Under the pieces are notes generated by a model that was not told the DNA's origin, ran no database searches, and was given only the letters and a program-made list of their open reading frames with translations. Shown in pieces: positions 53,012 to 62,345 of a stretch of DNA of 64,000 nt; positions within the stretch are counted from its first letter, which is position 1, and each line of letters opens with the position of its first letter. This stretch comes from Bacteroidota bacterium (lineage in GTDB: Bacteria; Bacteroidota; Ignavibacteria; Ignavibacteriales; Ignavibacteriaceae). The stretch is taken from contig JAKAKL010000116.1 in NCBI GenBank assembly GCA_021824565.1, positions 81,364 through 145,363 of the forward strand, in the 5' to 3' direction. The translations under genes and the position numbers were made by a program.

Positions 53012-53676
53012 TCATCATGCATAATGTAACCAACGCCGCGGATAGTGTGAATAAAACTTTTTCCGCTTTCGTCATTAAGCTTTTTACGGAGAAAGTTTAT
53101 ATAAACATCAATTACCGAAGTGTCCGAATCGAAGTGCATGTCCCAGACATGCTCGATAATTCTTGTGCGGGTGCAAACCTTGCCTTTATTTCTTATAAGA
53201 AACTCAAGTAAAGAAAACTCTTTCGGAGTAAGCATGATTTCTTTTGAGTTGACAAAAACGCGGTGTGTATCCAAATTCATTTCAACGTTTGCAAGCTTAA
53301 GAGTGTTTTGCTCGCCGTCTTTTGTCCTAAGCTGAACCCGGATTCTTGCAAGAAGCTCCTCAAATCGAAATGGTTTTTTAATATAATCGTTAGCGCCGGC
53401 ATCTAGTCCATATACGGTGTCGGAGACTGTATCTTTAGCAGTTAAAAAAATTATTGGAACTGAAGAATTGATTTTGCGGATTTGCCGGCAAACTTCAATA
53501 CCGCTTACGCCAGGCAGCATCCAATCGAGAAGTATAAGATCATATTCATTTACAAAGCTTAGCTCAATGCCCTTCTTACCGTCGGCTGCAACATCTACGG
53601 CAAATGCTTCTTCTTCAAGACCGTCTTTAAGAAAATTAGAAATCCCTTTCTCGTCTTCAACAACTAATATTCGCAT
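53008..53676 (-). CDS. OmpR-family response regulator
   Basis: A 222-residue regulator with receiver (phospho-Asp51 in ILLDWMLPGVSG, Thr in FLTAKD, Lys in YIKKPF) and C-terminal winged helix (ELEVNLDTHRVFVNSKEIMLTPKEFSLLEFLIRNKGKVCTRTRIIEHVWD...). It pairs with the kinase that begins 4 nt inside its stop. Its DNA targets are unknown; divergently placed SCO1/PCuAC genes 700 bp away and the DUF2231 gene are candidates. Confidence 0.92.
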   Translation of the reverse strand: MRILVVEDEKGISNFLKDGLEEEAFAVDVAADGKKGIELSFVNEYDLILLDWMLPGVSGIEVCRQIRKINSSVPIIFLTAKDTVSDTVYGLDAGANDYIKKPFRFEELLARIRVQLRTKDGEQNTLKLANVEMNLDTHRVFVNSKEIMLTPKEFSLLEFLIRNKGKVCTRTRIIEHVWDMHFDSDTSVIDVYINFLRKKLNDESGKSFIHTIRGVGYIMHDE

Positions 53677-53691
53677 TTAATTATTGCTAAT

Positions 53692-54198
53692 TTATTCTGA
53701 TTCTTTTTCTGCTGTAGCGGAATTGCTTTCCACATCATTAAAATTAACTGAACTACCAAGATTAAACTGAACTCCGGCAGCATGTTTAAATACAAGTTCT
53801 CCGCCGTAATAACCTGTTCGGGCAATTGAAAGAACACCGGCAAAAAATAACAAAAGTGCGATCCATTTAAATGCGCCTTCATATTTTTTGATCAGAACAA
53901 ATGCTATTCTTAAAACTGAAGCGATAATCATGAGCCACAATGAAACCACGGCGGCTTCTTCATGTGTCTCAATAGCATTTTTTAAGGCGCCGGCTTCGGT
54001 TAATCCGTCGCCCGCAATGTTACCGCTTATGTACGCAGCAATTACACCTAACGTTCCTAAAATTAGTAAATATAATCCAGCTTTTCCAAAGAATTCTTTT
54101 TTGAATGCGACATTTATAAATTCTGCGATAAAGCCTACAATCAACAAAGCTATCGGAAAATGAACTATCATCGGGTGAATATGTGTAGTATCAAACAT
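53692..54198 (-). CDS. DUF2231 membrane protein
   Basis: A 168-residue protein with four membrane helices. The N terminus HIHPMIVHFPIALLIVGFIAEF carries the HPxxVHFP motif of DUF2231, whose function is not established. Helices two to four include YLLILGTLGVIAAYISG and WIALLLFFAGVLSIARTGYYGG. It lies 15 nt upstream of the OmpR-type regulator on the same strand and is divergent from the SCO1 gene, so it may belong to the same stimulus response. Confidence 0.8.
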   Translation of the reverse strand: MFDTTHIHPMIVHFPIALLIVGFIAEFINVAFKKEFFGKAGLYLLILGTLGVIAAYISGNIAGDGLTEAGALKNAIETHEEAAVVSLWLMIIASVLRIAFVLIKKYEGAFKWIALLLFFAGVLSIARTGYYGGELVFKHAAGVQFNLGSSVNFNDVESNSATAEKESE

Positions 54199-54361
54199 TT
54201 TTGCTCCTAATATTTTTTCTCAAAAATATTTTCTGAAGATTAAACTTTGTTAAGAACAATCTTAAAATTTCCTTAAAAGATTTTTAATGCTCTGCCCGTT
54301 ATTATTTCTAAGATCACATTTGCGATATGATAATTTAAGTATGTTTGTTGCGGAGCTTATG

Positions 54362-54991
54362 ATGATTTCCAAAAATTATTTTTCTAATAGCATAATAAGA
54401 AAAACTGTTTCAATTCTTCCGCTTGTTTTATTCATAACAATTTTATGGAACGGCTGCGCTAAAAAACTTCCTGATGGGAAGAACATAAGCAATAATAATT
54501 ATGTGCTGCTGAATCAAGACAGTACAAAAGTAAACTTCCCTCATGATTATAATGGAAAAATTTTAGTCGCTACTTTTATCTACACCAACTGCCCGGATAT
54601 TTGCCCTATGACAACACATAATATGCAATTGGTTCAGCAGCAGATTAAAAGCGAAGGGATTAAAGGTGTGCAGTTTGCCGCTATCTCCTTCGATCCGCAG
54701 CGTGATACTCCTTCGATTTTAAAAGAATACGCTTCCATCCGCGATATTGATCTAAGTAATTTTAATTTCCTTTCCGGTACGAAAAAAAATATTGCCTCGC
54801 TTATACATGAATTTGATTTCTTAGCTATTCCAGGCGACACGACTACATCCGGCAAGAATAGAATTTATTTTTTCACTCATACCGATAAAATTTTCCTTAT
54901 AGATCAGAACGGAATTATTAGAAATGAATACCGCGGCAGTCATGTTAATAGAGACAAATTAATTTCAGACATAAAATCTCTTGAGGATTAA
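54362..54991 (+). CDS. SCO1/SenC family copper chaperone lipoprotein
   Basis: A thioredoxin-fold SCO protein that delivers copper to cytochrome oxidase Cu-A or keeps thiols reduced in the periplasm. The CxxxC motif is NCPDICPMT and the third ligand His lies in YFFTHTDKIFLIDQNG. The N terminus has a hydrophobic stretch ending LWNGC, a lipoprotein-like Cys. I chose ATG 54362 because GGAG at 54352-54355 is well placed; upstream in-frame ATGs at 54287, 54341 and 54359 lack a good site. PCuAC follows immediately. No cytochrome oxidase gene is in the window. Confidence 0.88.
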   Translation: MISKNYFSNSIIRKTVSILPLVLFITILWNGCAKKLPDGKNISNNNYVLLNQDSTKVNFPHDYNGKILVATFIYTNCPDICPMTTHNMQLVQQQIKSEGIKGVQFAAISFDPQRDTPSILKEYASIRDIDLSNFNFLSGTKKNIASLIHEFDFLAIPGDTTTSGKNRIYFFTHTDKIFLIDQNGIIRNEYRGSHVNRDKLISDIKSLED

Positions 54992-55396
54992 ATGATACTT
55001 CTACTCTCGCTTTTTACCATATTTAATTTCCATTCGCAGAAAGCTATTGTTAAAAACGCATGGCTTCGACCTGCGGGGAAAGGAATGAACAGCGCACTTT
55101 ATTTTGATATTACGAATAACAGCGGCAAAGCTGATACTTTATTCGGAGTGTCGTCAAATACTGCTAAAGTAATTCAAATCCATGAATCTTATATGAAAAA
55201 CGGCATGATGGGAATGCGTGAAGTTAAGTACGTAGTAGTAAAGCCTCGCTCCACCTTTTCTTTTAAAGAAGGCGGTTATCATGTAATGTTGATCTTGCTG
55301 AAGAAGACTTTGAAGCCGGGCTTAAAAGAAACTTTTTTCCTTCATATAAAGCACGAAAGAGATATAAAAATTAATGCCGTTGTAAAGAAAAATTAA
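54992..55396 (+). CDS. PCuAC-family periplasmic copper chaperone
   Basis: A 134-residue copper(I) carrier. The metal motif H-x(n)-M...HxM is visible as IHESYMKNGMMGMREV followed by GGYHVMLI. A short hydrophobic N-terminal segment (MILLLSLFTIFNFHSQ) is the export signal. It starts directly after the SCO1 stop (TAAATG), so they are co-translated and probably act together in loading copper onto cytochrome oxidase. Length matches the family. Confidence 0.88.
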   Translation: MILLLSLFTIFNFHSQKAIVKNAWLRPAGKGMNSALYFDITNNSGKADTLFGVSSNTAKVIQIHESYMKNGMMGMREVKYVVVKPRSTFSFKEGGYHVMLILLKKTLKPGLKETFFLHIKHERDIKINAVVKKN

Positions 55397-55401
55397 TTAG
55401 T

Positions 55402-56286
55402 TCAAATTTGTCCGGACCAATTATCATCATTTTCTTTGAATGCGTTTCTTATACTTGAATATATTTCTTCCGGCAGCGGTCCACTATTCAAAATTCTTAA
55501 ATTGTTTTTTAGATGCTCTATGTTAGAAGTGCCTACAATAAGTGTGTCAACACCTTCTGTAAATGCGGTAAATCGCAGCGCCGCGTCAAGCCAGTTTTCT
55601 CCATAATCAAGATTCATCTTTTTCATTCTCAGCCAATACTCTTCTGCGTATTTACCAAAAGGTCTGTCTTTAAATTGCCATGGAATATTTCCAACCGGTC
55701 GTTTTGCAACAACGCCGATCCCTCTGCGTTTAGCTTCAATCAAATTATAATCAAGATTCCTTTGATCAAAAATATTTATTGATGTTTCAACTGCGCCAAA
55801 TTTCCCGGAATGAATTGAAAAACTTAATTCATTGTTCTCTCCTGAATATCCGGCAATTCGCACTTTGCCTGCCTCGACTGTTTTTTGCAATGCGGAAATT
55901 ACTTCTCCATATTCAAGCGTACCGATTGGACACGAATGAAGATGCACTACATCTAAATAATCTGTCCTTAATGTTTGAAGAGCGAGATCAACTCCGGCAA
56001 TAATACAGTCATATGTCCAATCATTATAGCCCGGGACACTGTATCCAATTTTAGTGGATAAAATATATTCGCTTCTTCTATGAGAAATAAACTTTCCGAT
56101 TCTTTCTTCCGAGGCGCCGTAGCCGCGGGCGGTGTCAATAAAATTAATTCCAATATCTAAAACCGAATTTAGCAGTTTGGAGATTTCTGCTTCGCCCTGC
56201 TCATTTGAGCCGATATGCCCGGCTCCAAACCCGAGTGGAAAAACTTTAAGCCCGCTGTTTCCGAAATTTCTTTTTTCTAATAACAC
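55402..56286 (-). CDS. Aldo/keto reductase
   Basis: A TIM-barrel NADPH oxidoreductase of the AKR family (~295 residues). GTG at 56286 is preferred because AGGGAA lies 5 nt before it; an upstream TTG (56325) has no ribosome-binding site. N terminus LLEKRNFGNSGLKVFPLGFGAGHIG; catalytic tetrad region: Asp in IDTARGYGASEERIG (Tyr here too), Lys in LSTKIGY, His in VHLHSCPIGT. The C terminus IVGTSNIEHLKNNLRIL is typical. The substrate is unknown. Convergent with PCuAC, stop 6 nt away. Confidence 0.85.
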   Translation of the reverse strand: MLLEKRNFGNSGLKVFPLGFGAGHIGSNEQGEAEISKLLNSVLDIGINFIDTARGYGASEERIGKFISHRRSEYILSTKIGYSVPGYNDWTYDCIIAGVDLALQTLRTDYLDVVHLHSCPIGTLEYGEVISALQKTVEAGKVRIAGYSGENNELSFSIHSGKFGAVETSINIFDQRNLDYNLIEAKRRGIGVVAKRPVGNIPWQFKDRPFGKYAEEYWLRMKKMNLDYGENWLDAALRFTAFTEGVDTLIVGTSNIEHLKNNLRILNSGPLPEEIYSSIRNAFKENDDNWSGQI

Positions 56287-56384
56287 AAATTCCCTATCAA
56301 AAATTATTAAATAATCCCGAGCCAAAAATAGAGATCACTTTAAGAATAAAAAAATCTAGCAGCTCCTTCCAAAACAATACTTGA

Positions 56385-56690
56385 TCAAAATTTTATTTTG
56401 CCGATTAGAATATCTTTAAACATTACAAAATCCCCTCGAAGACTGAATAGCGGATATTGAAATGTTGCAGGGCGATTCTTTTCAAAAACAAAATGCCCGA
56501 CCCATGCGAAACCATATCCAAAGACAGGCAGCAATATCAGCAGCACCCAATCCAAAGTAAAAAGGAAATAAATTGCAATCAGAATAACGAAAGATGTACC
56601 GGCGAAATGAAGTCTTCTGCATATTTTGTTCTTATGCTCGGAAAGATAAAAAAAATAGAACCCGTTAAAATCCGTAAATTGTTTTTCCAT
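56385..56690 (-). CDS. Mpo1/DUF962-like small membrane protein
   Basis: A 101-residue protein with two hydrophobic helices near the middle (FVILIAIYFLFTLDWVLLILLPVFGYGFAW). The family signature is at the C-terminal half: WVGHFVFEKNRPATFQYPLFSLRGDFVMFKDIL. An N-terminal His in RLHFAG is also conserved. The yeast homologue Mpo1 is a dioxygenase of 2-hydroxy fatty acids; the bacterial function is not established. Monocistronic, with 94 bp before the next reverse gene. Confidence 0.8.
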   Translation of the reverse strand: MEKQFTDFNGFYFFYLSEHKNKICRRLHFAGTSFVILIAIYFLFTLDWVLLILLPVFGYGFAWVGHFVFEKNRPATFQYPLFSLRGDFVMFKDILIGKIKF

Positions 56691-57034
56691 ACATAAATTC
56701 CTTTCAGAATATTTTGATGAAAAATATTTCGTCTAAGATAAGAAAATAATTTGCTTTTCAATGTGTTTTCCTAAACGGTGAAAAATTAAAGTATCCTTGT
56801 AAAAATTCTACATAAATATTTTTTTGAAAAGCAATTGGGTAAAAATTCATATCCGGTTGCGCCTTTATGAATAATCTTTTATGTTGAAAACAAGTTGTTA
56901 TAAAATTTGCTTCGTTTACTTGCAAACAAAAGTAGTTCGTACGCTTTGATGCTTTTGTAATACCTTCTTTTTGTGCGTATAAATATTTTTAGACTTTTTA
57001 AAAATTGTTAGCTGTAATTTCACTTGAAAATTAA
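56691..57034. other. Divergent AT-rich intergenic region
   Basis: A 344-bp spacer between the Mpo1-like gene and the next forward gene. It contains only AT-rich sequence with scattered TATAAT-like words. No repeat, RNA gene or clear terminator was seen. Confidence 0.4.
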
Positions 57035-57502
57035 ATGAAGATTATTTTGCTATACATAATCATGGTTGGGATTTTATTCGCAGCTCTTTTAGAAATATTA
57101 AGAGTCGGCGAAAAGATTAAAGCACCTTTGAATGTTTCCGGCAAATGGAATATTAATAATATATCATACGGAGATAATTCCAATGATTGCATAGGAATTC
57201 TAACTAATACAAAAAATTCAAACTTTCTCATAGATCAATCCGGCATTCATCTTACTTTAATTTTTAATAATTCGGCAAAAACCGAGATGCAGGGTAAGCT
57301 CGAAAACAATACAATGACTTTTCATAAAATTTTTTCTGTTACAAATGAAGGAATTAAAAATTGCGGTAAACGCATTAACGTAGGCTTAATATTAAAAATA
57401 ATTTCTGATAACGAATATCCCGATAAACTAACAGGCGCATGGTACGTTCTTAATTGCAGCGAGTGCGGCAAAATTAATTTGTCTGCTGTACGGGAACAAT
57501 AA
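57035..57502 (+). CDS. Unknown exported 155-residue protein upstream of antiporter
   Basis: I do not recognise the family. A hydrophobic N-terminal segment (IILLYIIMVGILFAALLEIL) is a signal anchor or signal peptide. The rest is a beta-rich domain that reads like a lipocalin or copper-resistance-type fold: NVSGKWNINNISYGDN, then GIHLTLIFNN, then MQGKLENNTMTF, with Cys residues in NDC, NC and NCSECG. It ends 15 nt before the antiporter gene and is probably co-transcribed. Periplasmic or membrane-anchored location is inferred. Confidence 0.55.
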   Translation: MKIILLYIIMVGILFAALLEILRVGEKIKAPLNVSGKWNINNISYGDNSNDCIGILTNTKNSNFLIDQSGIHLTLIFNNSAKTEMQGKLENNTMTFHKIFSVTNEGIKNCGKRINVGLILKIISDNEYPDKLTGAWYVLNCSECGKINLSAVREQ

Positions 57503-57517
57503 AAGAAGGCAATCGTA

Positions 57518-59626
57518 ATGGAATTCCTTTTGACATTAATAATACAAATAGCAGTAATTATTATCGCCTCACGCACGATAGGTCTAGCTTTTAGAAAAAT
57601 TCATCAGCCGCAGGTTGTAGGAGAAATGGTTGCGGGAATTATCCTCGGTCCGTCTGTTCTCGGCTTGATCGCACCGCACCTTTTCACTTTTATATTTCCG
57701 CCGAGCAGCTTGAAATATTTAAGTACTTTGAGCCAGCTTGGATTGTTATTATTCATGTTTATAGTTGGATTAGAGTTAGATCCAAAGTTGCTAAAGGGAC
57801 GCGGACATGCAGCCGTTTTAATCAGTCACGTAAGTATAATCTTGCCTTTTATTCTCGGCACAGTCCTTTCGCTCTACCTTTATCCGCTCTTATCAAACAA
57901 CTCAATCACCTTTACAGCTTTTGCTTTATTCATGGGCGCTTCCATGAGCATAACCGCTTTCCCTGTCTTAGCAAGAATTTTAAGCGAGAAGAATTTAATA
58001 AAAACCAAATTAGGCGCAGTAACAATTGCTTGCGCCGCCGTCGACGATGTTACTGCATGGAGTATTCTTGCTATTGTAGTTACAGTTGTCCGTGCAAGTT
58101 CTGATAAAATTCCCGTTTGGCTTACTATAACCGGATCTATTGTGTTTATACTTATTATGATATTAATAGTTAGACCGGTTATTTCAAAACTTGAAATATA
58201 TTATCACAATAAAGGGAACAAAGTTACGAATGATATTTTGGGACTGGTACTGCTGCTTATGCTTGCTTCAGCCTGGACGACAGAATGGCTTGGCATTCAC
58301 GCACTCTTCGGCGCTTTTTTTATGGGCGCTATGATGCCTCGAAACAAATATTTCCTTAATTCTATCATTGAAAAATTAAATGATGTCACCATCGTTTTAT
58401 TGCTCCCTATATTTTTTGCGCTTACTGGATTGAATACAAGTATCGGGCTTATAGCCGGTCCGGATATGTGGTTTTACTTTGCACTAATATTATCAGCGGC
58501 AGTTATCGGAAAGCTGGGCGGCTCGACTATTTCTGCGCGCCTAACTTCCCTTTCATGGCGCGAAGCAAGCGGGCTTGGTATTCTTATGAATACCCGCGGC
58601 TTAATGGAGTTAATTATTTTGTCCATAGGATTGCAATTCGGAGTTATCTCTCATGCTCTTTTTACTATGATGGTTTTGATGGCTCTCGTTACTACTTTTA
58701 TGACTACGCCTTTTTTTGAGTGGGTTTATCCTGCAAAACTTATCCGGAAAGAACTTGAAGAAGCTGATAAAGAAAAACAAAAGTTCAGAATATTAATACC
58801 GATTTCATTTCCTTCATCCGGTTCCGGGCTTGCAAAAATAGCCTTCGCGGTTTCTCCTAACCACGATTTAAAAATTTATGCGCTCCATCTTTTAAGAGGA
58901 AACGAAATATCAATATCAAATCTTGGCGATGAAAATACCACCGCTAATTCCTCCGAAGTATTTCTGCCTATTATGAATTTTGCTAAAGAAAATTCTATTA
59001 ATGTTAGTCCGCTTTCCTTTGCTACTAGAAATGCTGCGCTAGACATAAATCAGATTGCTTCGATTAAAGAAGTTAATCTTATTATTATGGGCTGGCATAA
59101 GCCGGTGCTTAGCGAGAGTATTTTAAGCGGTACTGTGAGCGAAGTATTAAGAGAAGCTAAAGCGGATGTATGCGTTTATCTCGAAAGAAAATTTCAACCG
59201 TATAAGAATATTCTCGTTCCGTTTAAGGAAGGAGCGAACGACCTTGGAGCACTTACTTTAGCGCAGCAAATGGCTATCAAGTTGAACGCCACCGTAACTC
59301 TTCTGCATATTATTAAACCCAAATCAAATATTGACGATATAATTTCAAATAAAATCCCGACAGGTCCTAATGATCCAGATTATGATTTGTCGTTGACCGG
59401 TATTGAGGAATTTCCTGAAGAACATCTAAAGCTGCAAACTGTTGAAAGCGATTCACCGCTCGATACTGCAATCAAAATTGCAAATAATAACTTTGATCTG
59501 GTTATTGTTGGCTTCTCGGAAACATGGGGTCTTGAACCTGCTCTTTTCAGTAAAAGACATGAAAGATTAGCGCGCGAATGTCCGGCTTCACTTTTGATTT
59601 TTAGAAAGTATGTTCCCAAAAAATAA
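57518..59626 (+). CDS. CPA2 cation:proton antiporter with C-terminal Usp-like domains
   Basis: A 702-residue monovalent cation/H+ antiporter. Twelve or so membrane helices fill residues 1-400, with the Asp pair AAVDDVTAWS at 176-177, as in NapA/KefC-type exchangers. The cytoplasmic remainder (about 420-702) has two universal-stress-protein-like halves, the second reading NILVPFKEGANDLGALTLAQQMAIKLNATVTLLHIIKP. Such domains usually regulate gating by nucleotide. AAGAAGG before the ATG at 57518 supports the start. It probably exports Na+ or K+ in exchange for protons. Confidence 0.88.
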   Translation: MEFLLTLIIQIAVIIIASRTIGLAFRKIHQPQVVGEMVAGIILGPSVLGLIAPHLFTFIFPPSSLKYLSTLSQLGLLLFMFIVGLELDPKLLKGRGHAAVLISHVSIILPFILGTVLSLYLYPLLSNNSITFTAFALFMGASMSITAFPVLARILSEKNLIKTKLGAVTIACAAVDDVTAWSILAIVVTVVRASSDKIPVWLTITGSIVFILIMILIVRPVISKLEIYYHNKGNKVTNDILGLVLLLMLASAWTTEWLGIHALFGAFFMGAMMPRNKYFLNSIIEKLNDVTIVLLLPIFFALTGLNTSIGLIAGPDMWFYFALILSAAVIGKLGGSTISARLTSLSWREASGLGILMNTRGLMELIILSIGLQFGVISHALFTMMVLMALVTTFMTTPFFEWVYPAKLIRKELEEADKEKQKFRILIPISFPSSGSGLAKIAFAVSPNHDLKIYALHLLRGNEISISNLGDENTTANSSEVFLPIMNFAKENSINVSPLSFATRNAALDINQIASIKEVNLIIMGWHKPVLSESILSGTVSEVLREAKADVCVYLERKFQPYKNILVPFKEGANDLGALTLAQQMAIKLNATVTLLHIIKPKSNIDDIISNKIPTGPNDPDYDLSLTGIEEFPEEHLKLQTVESDSPLDTAIKIANNNFDLVIVGFSETWGLEPALFSKRHERLARECPASLLIFRKYVPKK

Positions 59627-59678
59627 AATTTAAAAAAGTTTAACTTGTTCTAACTATTCCGCGCTTAAAAAAATATTC

Positions 59679-62099
59679 TTATAATCCAAACAATCTGAAC
59701 GAATAATACTTCGGCACATCAATCAGCAGTGTAAAAACAGCGGAGAAAACCAAAGCAGTAATTACTTGAGTAAATGTCAGCGCCGGAATAATTATTCCAA
59801 AAACTCCAAGGAATAGAAAAACAATAATGCTGATTGACGACGATGCGATGAGAGCTTTACCCGGAAATGAAGCCCAAAAGAAATTTCTTTCTCTTACGAT
59901 CAAAACCCTGAACTGGCTTGTAAATACGAGCATCAGCATTACAAAACTCTGTAGCTGTACAAAATTTAAATTGAAATAATCTCTGCCGATCAATATGGAT
60001 ATAATTCCTTCTATCACTAAAAGTGCGCCGATAATTAAGGACGCAAATGTTATATTCTTAACATTCCAACTGTTTGGATCAGATGTGTGTTTAACATTAT
60101 CGGTAGCAAGTGACATAGTTACAAAATCATTTGCGAAAACAAGCAGCGACATTCCTAAAAGCGAAAGAACCATGCCCTTCAACATAAAAAATCCAATCGT
60201 AAGCAATCCGACTACCTGAATTACTTTTGTAACCTTGTTAATAACCCACGTCAGCATTCGCTGGTAAGTCTCGCGGCTTCGTTTAATTGCCTCTACAATT
60301 ACGCTCACACCCGGCTCGGTTAAAACCACGCTCGCCGAAGCTTTTGCTACATCCGTTGCATTGCTTACCGCTATTCCCATCTCCGCTTGCTTCAATGCGG
60401 GAGCGTCATTTACTCCGTCGCCCGTCATTCCAACCATATATCCCTTCGACTGAAGCAGCTTTACTATTCTGTATTTATCTTCAGGATAAATTTCGGCAAT
60501 GCCGTTTATCTCGCTTATAATTTGTGCCTGCTTGTCTTCATTATAACCTTCAATATCCTTCAGCCTGATGATATTATTTCCTATGCCAACCTGCTGTGCG
60601 ATTTCTCGCGCAATCGAAATATTATCGCCGGTAAGCATTATTGCTTTTACCCCAAGATCTCTTGCTTCTTCAATCATTTTTTTTGAATCTGATCGCGGAG
60701 GATCGGCAAGTGGAAGAAATCCTACCAGTTTCAAATCTTCAAAGCTGTCATTTTCTGATTTCGCTACCGCGATTGTTCGGTAACCTTTTTGCGACAGATC
60801 GTCAATGGTTTGATCGGCTAACTCTATGACTGATTTTTCAAGTCCTTTGCACATCGGGATTACTACCTGTGCCGCTCCTTTTATTACTCTGTACTGGTTC
60901 CCATTGGATTGAACTACAGCTTCCGTTCTTCTTATCGCCGGATTAAAAGGAGTGAAACTAATTTGCTTCTCGCTGATATGATTCACGCCCTTACTTTTTG
61001 CGTAATCTATAATTGCCGTATCTATTAAATCCATTCCTTCCGCGCGCGATGCTAAGTTAGCGATAGAAATTACGTCTTCCTTTGAAAACCCGTTGAACGC
61101 TATGCTGTCCGCAACAGATAATTTATTTTCTGTAATCGTGCCGGTTTTATCAAGACATAATATGCTGATCGAAGCTGCGTCTTCAACAGATGCAAGCCGC
61201 GTTACTAAAATGCCTTCGTCCGCTAATTTCATACCCGTTGCAGCTTCTACTATTGTCATCACCGCCGGTAAAGCGACCGGAACGGCTCCCATTAAAAAAA
61301 TTACGGCAAATGTTAGTATGAGCAAAATGCTTTCATTGATCATAAATGCGTATACCGCTACTATTAAAGAAGCTGCTATACCCAGATACATCATATACTT
61401 TACTATCGCAAGCATGATCTCTTCCTGGTGGGATTTTGGTCTCGCTATTTTTACAAGCTCCGCCGTCTTGCCGAAATATGTATTTGCTCCGGTGTTAATA
61501 ACTACGCAGCGCGCTTCTCCCCGCTTAACTACCGAGCCTGAATATGTAATATCAGATGTCTGGCTTTCTACGGGAAGTGATTCGCCTGTCAATGCGGATT
61601 CGTCAATTGAAAGCTCGCCATTAATTATTTTTACGTCCGCGGGAATTATATCCCCGAGCTTTACTACTAATATATCGCCGGGAACTATTTCAGCCGCTTC
61701 TACCATTGTCCAGTTATTATCTCTTAAAACTTTTGCTTTGACTGCGAGACGCTGCTTTAAAAGCTCCACAGCTTTTTCAGAACCTCTCGTATGCATAAAG
61801 CCTACTATCGCATTAATTGTCAGCAACGCTAAAATTATTATTCCTTCAATATCATGCTTCAAGAAAAAAGAAAGCACCATTGCAAGTTCAAGCAGCCATG
61901 GCATTGGTCCCCAGAACCTTCGCACAAATTCCAGCACCGGATTTTTTTTCTTCTCTTCAATTGCATTATGACCAAAAGTCTTTAACCTTGTCGTTACCTC
62001 TCCCGTAGTAAGCCCGCCTTCAGATGATTCTAAAAATTTAAATGTATCTTCTATCGTGATCTTCTTATAGTCGGCAGTAAGTTTTGTACTCAAACCCAT
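59679..62099 (-). CDS. P-type proton-efflux ATPase (P3A)
   Basis: An 806-residue plasma-membrane H+-ATPase. Phosphorylation site DKTGT with Asp318 (LCLDKTGTITENKLSV), actuator TGES at 171-174, nucleotide-binding region KGAAQVVIPMC, and hinge MTGDGVNDAPALKQAEMGIAVSNATDVAKAS. The M4 segment AVPVALPAVMTI is typical of proton-pumping P3A ATPases, not of Ca2+ or heavy-metal pumps. About ten membrane helices; no N-terminal metal domain. The convergent antiporter gene ends 52 bp away. It could expel protons using ATP when respiration is low. Confidence 0.9.
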   Translation of the reverse strand: MGLSTKLTADYKKITIEDTFKFLESSEGGLTTGEVTTRLKTFGHNAIEEKKKNPVLEFVRRFWGPMPWLLELAMVLSFFLKHDIEGIIILALLTINAIVGFMHTRGSEKAVELLKQRLAVKAKVLRDNNWTMVEAAEIVPGDILVVKLGDIIPADVKIINGELSIDESALTGESLPVESQTSDITYSGSVVKRGEARCVVINTGANTYFGKTAELVKIARPKSHQEEIMLAIVKYMMYLGIAASLIVAVYAFMINESILLILTFAVIFLMGAVPVALPAVMTIVEAATGMKLADEGILVTRLASVEDAASISILCLDKTGTITENKLSVADSIAFNGFSKEDVISIANLASRAEGMDLIDTAIIDYAKSKGVNHISEKQISFTPFNPAIRRTEAVVQSNGNQYRVIKGAAQVVIPMCKGLEKSVIELADQTIDDLSQKGYRTIAVAKSENDSFEDLKLVGFLPLADPPRSDSKKMIEEARDLGVKAIMLTGDNISIAREIAQQVGIGNNIIRLKDIEGYNEDKQAQIISEINGIAEIYPEDKYRIVKLLQSKGYMVGMTGDGVNDAPALKQAEMGIAVSNATDVAKASASVVLTEPGVSVIVEAIKRSRETYQRMLTWVINKVTKVIQVVGLLTIGFFMLKGMVLSLLGMSLLVFANDFVTMSLATDNVKHTSDPNSWNVKNITFASLIIGALLVIEGIISILIGRDYFNLNFVQLQSFVMLMLVFTSQFRVLIVRERNFFWASFPGKALIASSSISIIVFLFLGVFGIIIPALTFTQVITALVFSAVFTLLIDVPKYYSFRLFGL

Positions 62100-62293
62100 G
62101 AAATTATTCTTTCAAAAAATTATTTAATATCTATATGCTGTATTATTTTATCAAAGCATGCAAATATATCTTTAATCAAATTCATTTTCTATTCGATTAA
62201 TACTGCATTTAAGTAAGCGTTGATTTTACTCATGCTGCTATTCAAAAATATTCTTGAAAAAAAATATCTTTTTACTTGTCATTATATATTTTT

Positions 62294-62307
62294 TTTCATA
62301 ATATAAT
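62294..62307 (+). promoter_or_regulatory. Promoter-like 14-mer shared with the gene at 63296
   Basis: TTTCATAATATAAT, containing the -10-like TATAAT at 62302-62307. The same 14 bases recur at 63253-63266 before the next gene. The 62307 end lies 38 nt before the ATG at 62346. A TTGTCA at 62276-62281 could act as -35, but its 20-nt spacing is long. Confidence 0.5.
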
Positions 62308-62345
62308 GTCGTCAATTTTCTCATTAATAAATTAAAAGGAAATTT

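Noticed and set aside
61093..61971. Long forward-strand open frame of 292 codons
   Set aside because: It lies fully antisense to the P-type ATPase gene, has no ribosome-binding site and shows low-complexity Ser/Ile/Thr composition. It is a shadow of the ATPase codons.
62100..62345. tRNA or small RNA in the divergent intergenic region
   Set aside because: No cloverleaf or stable hairpin is visible in this very AT-rich DNA.
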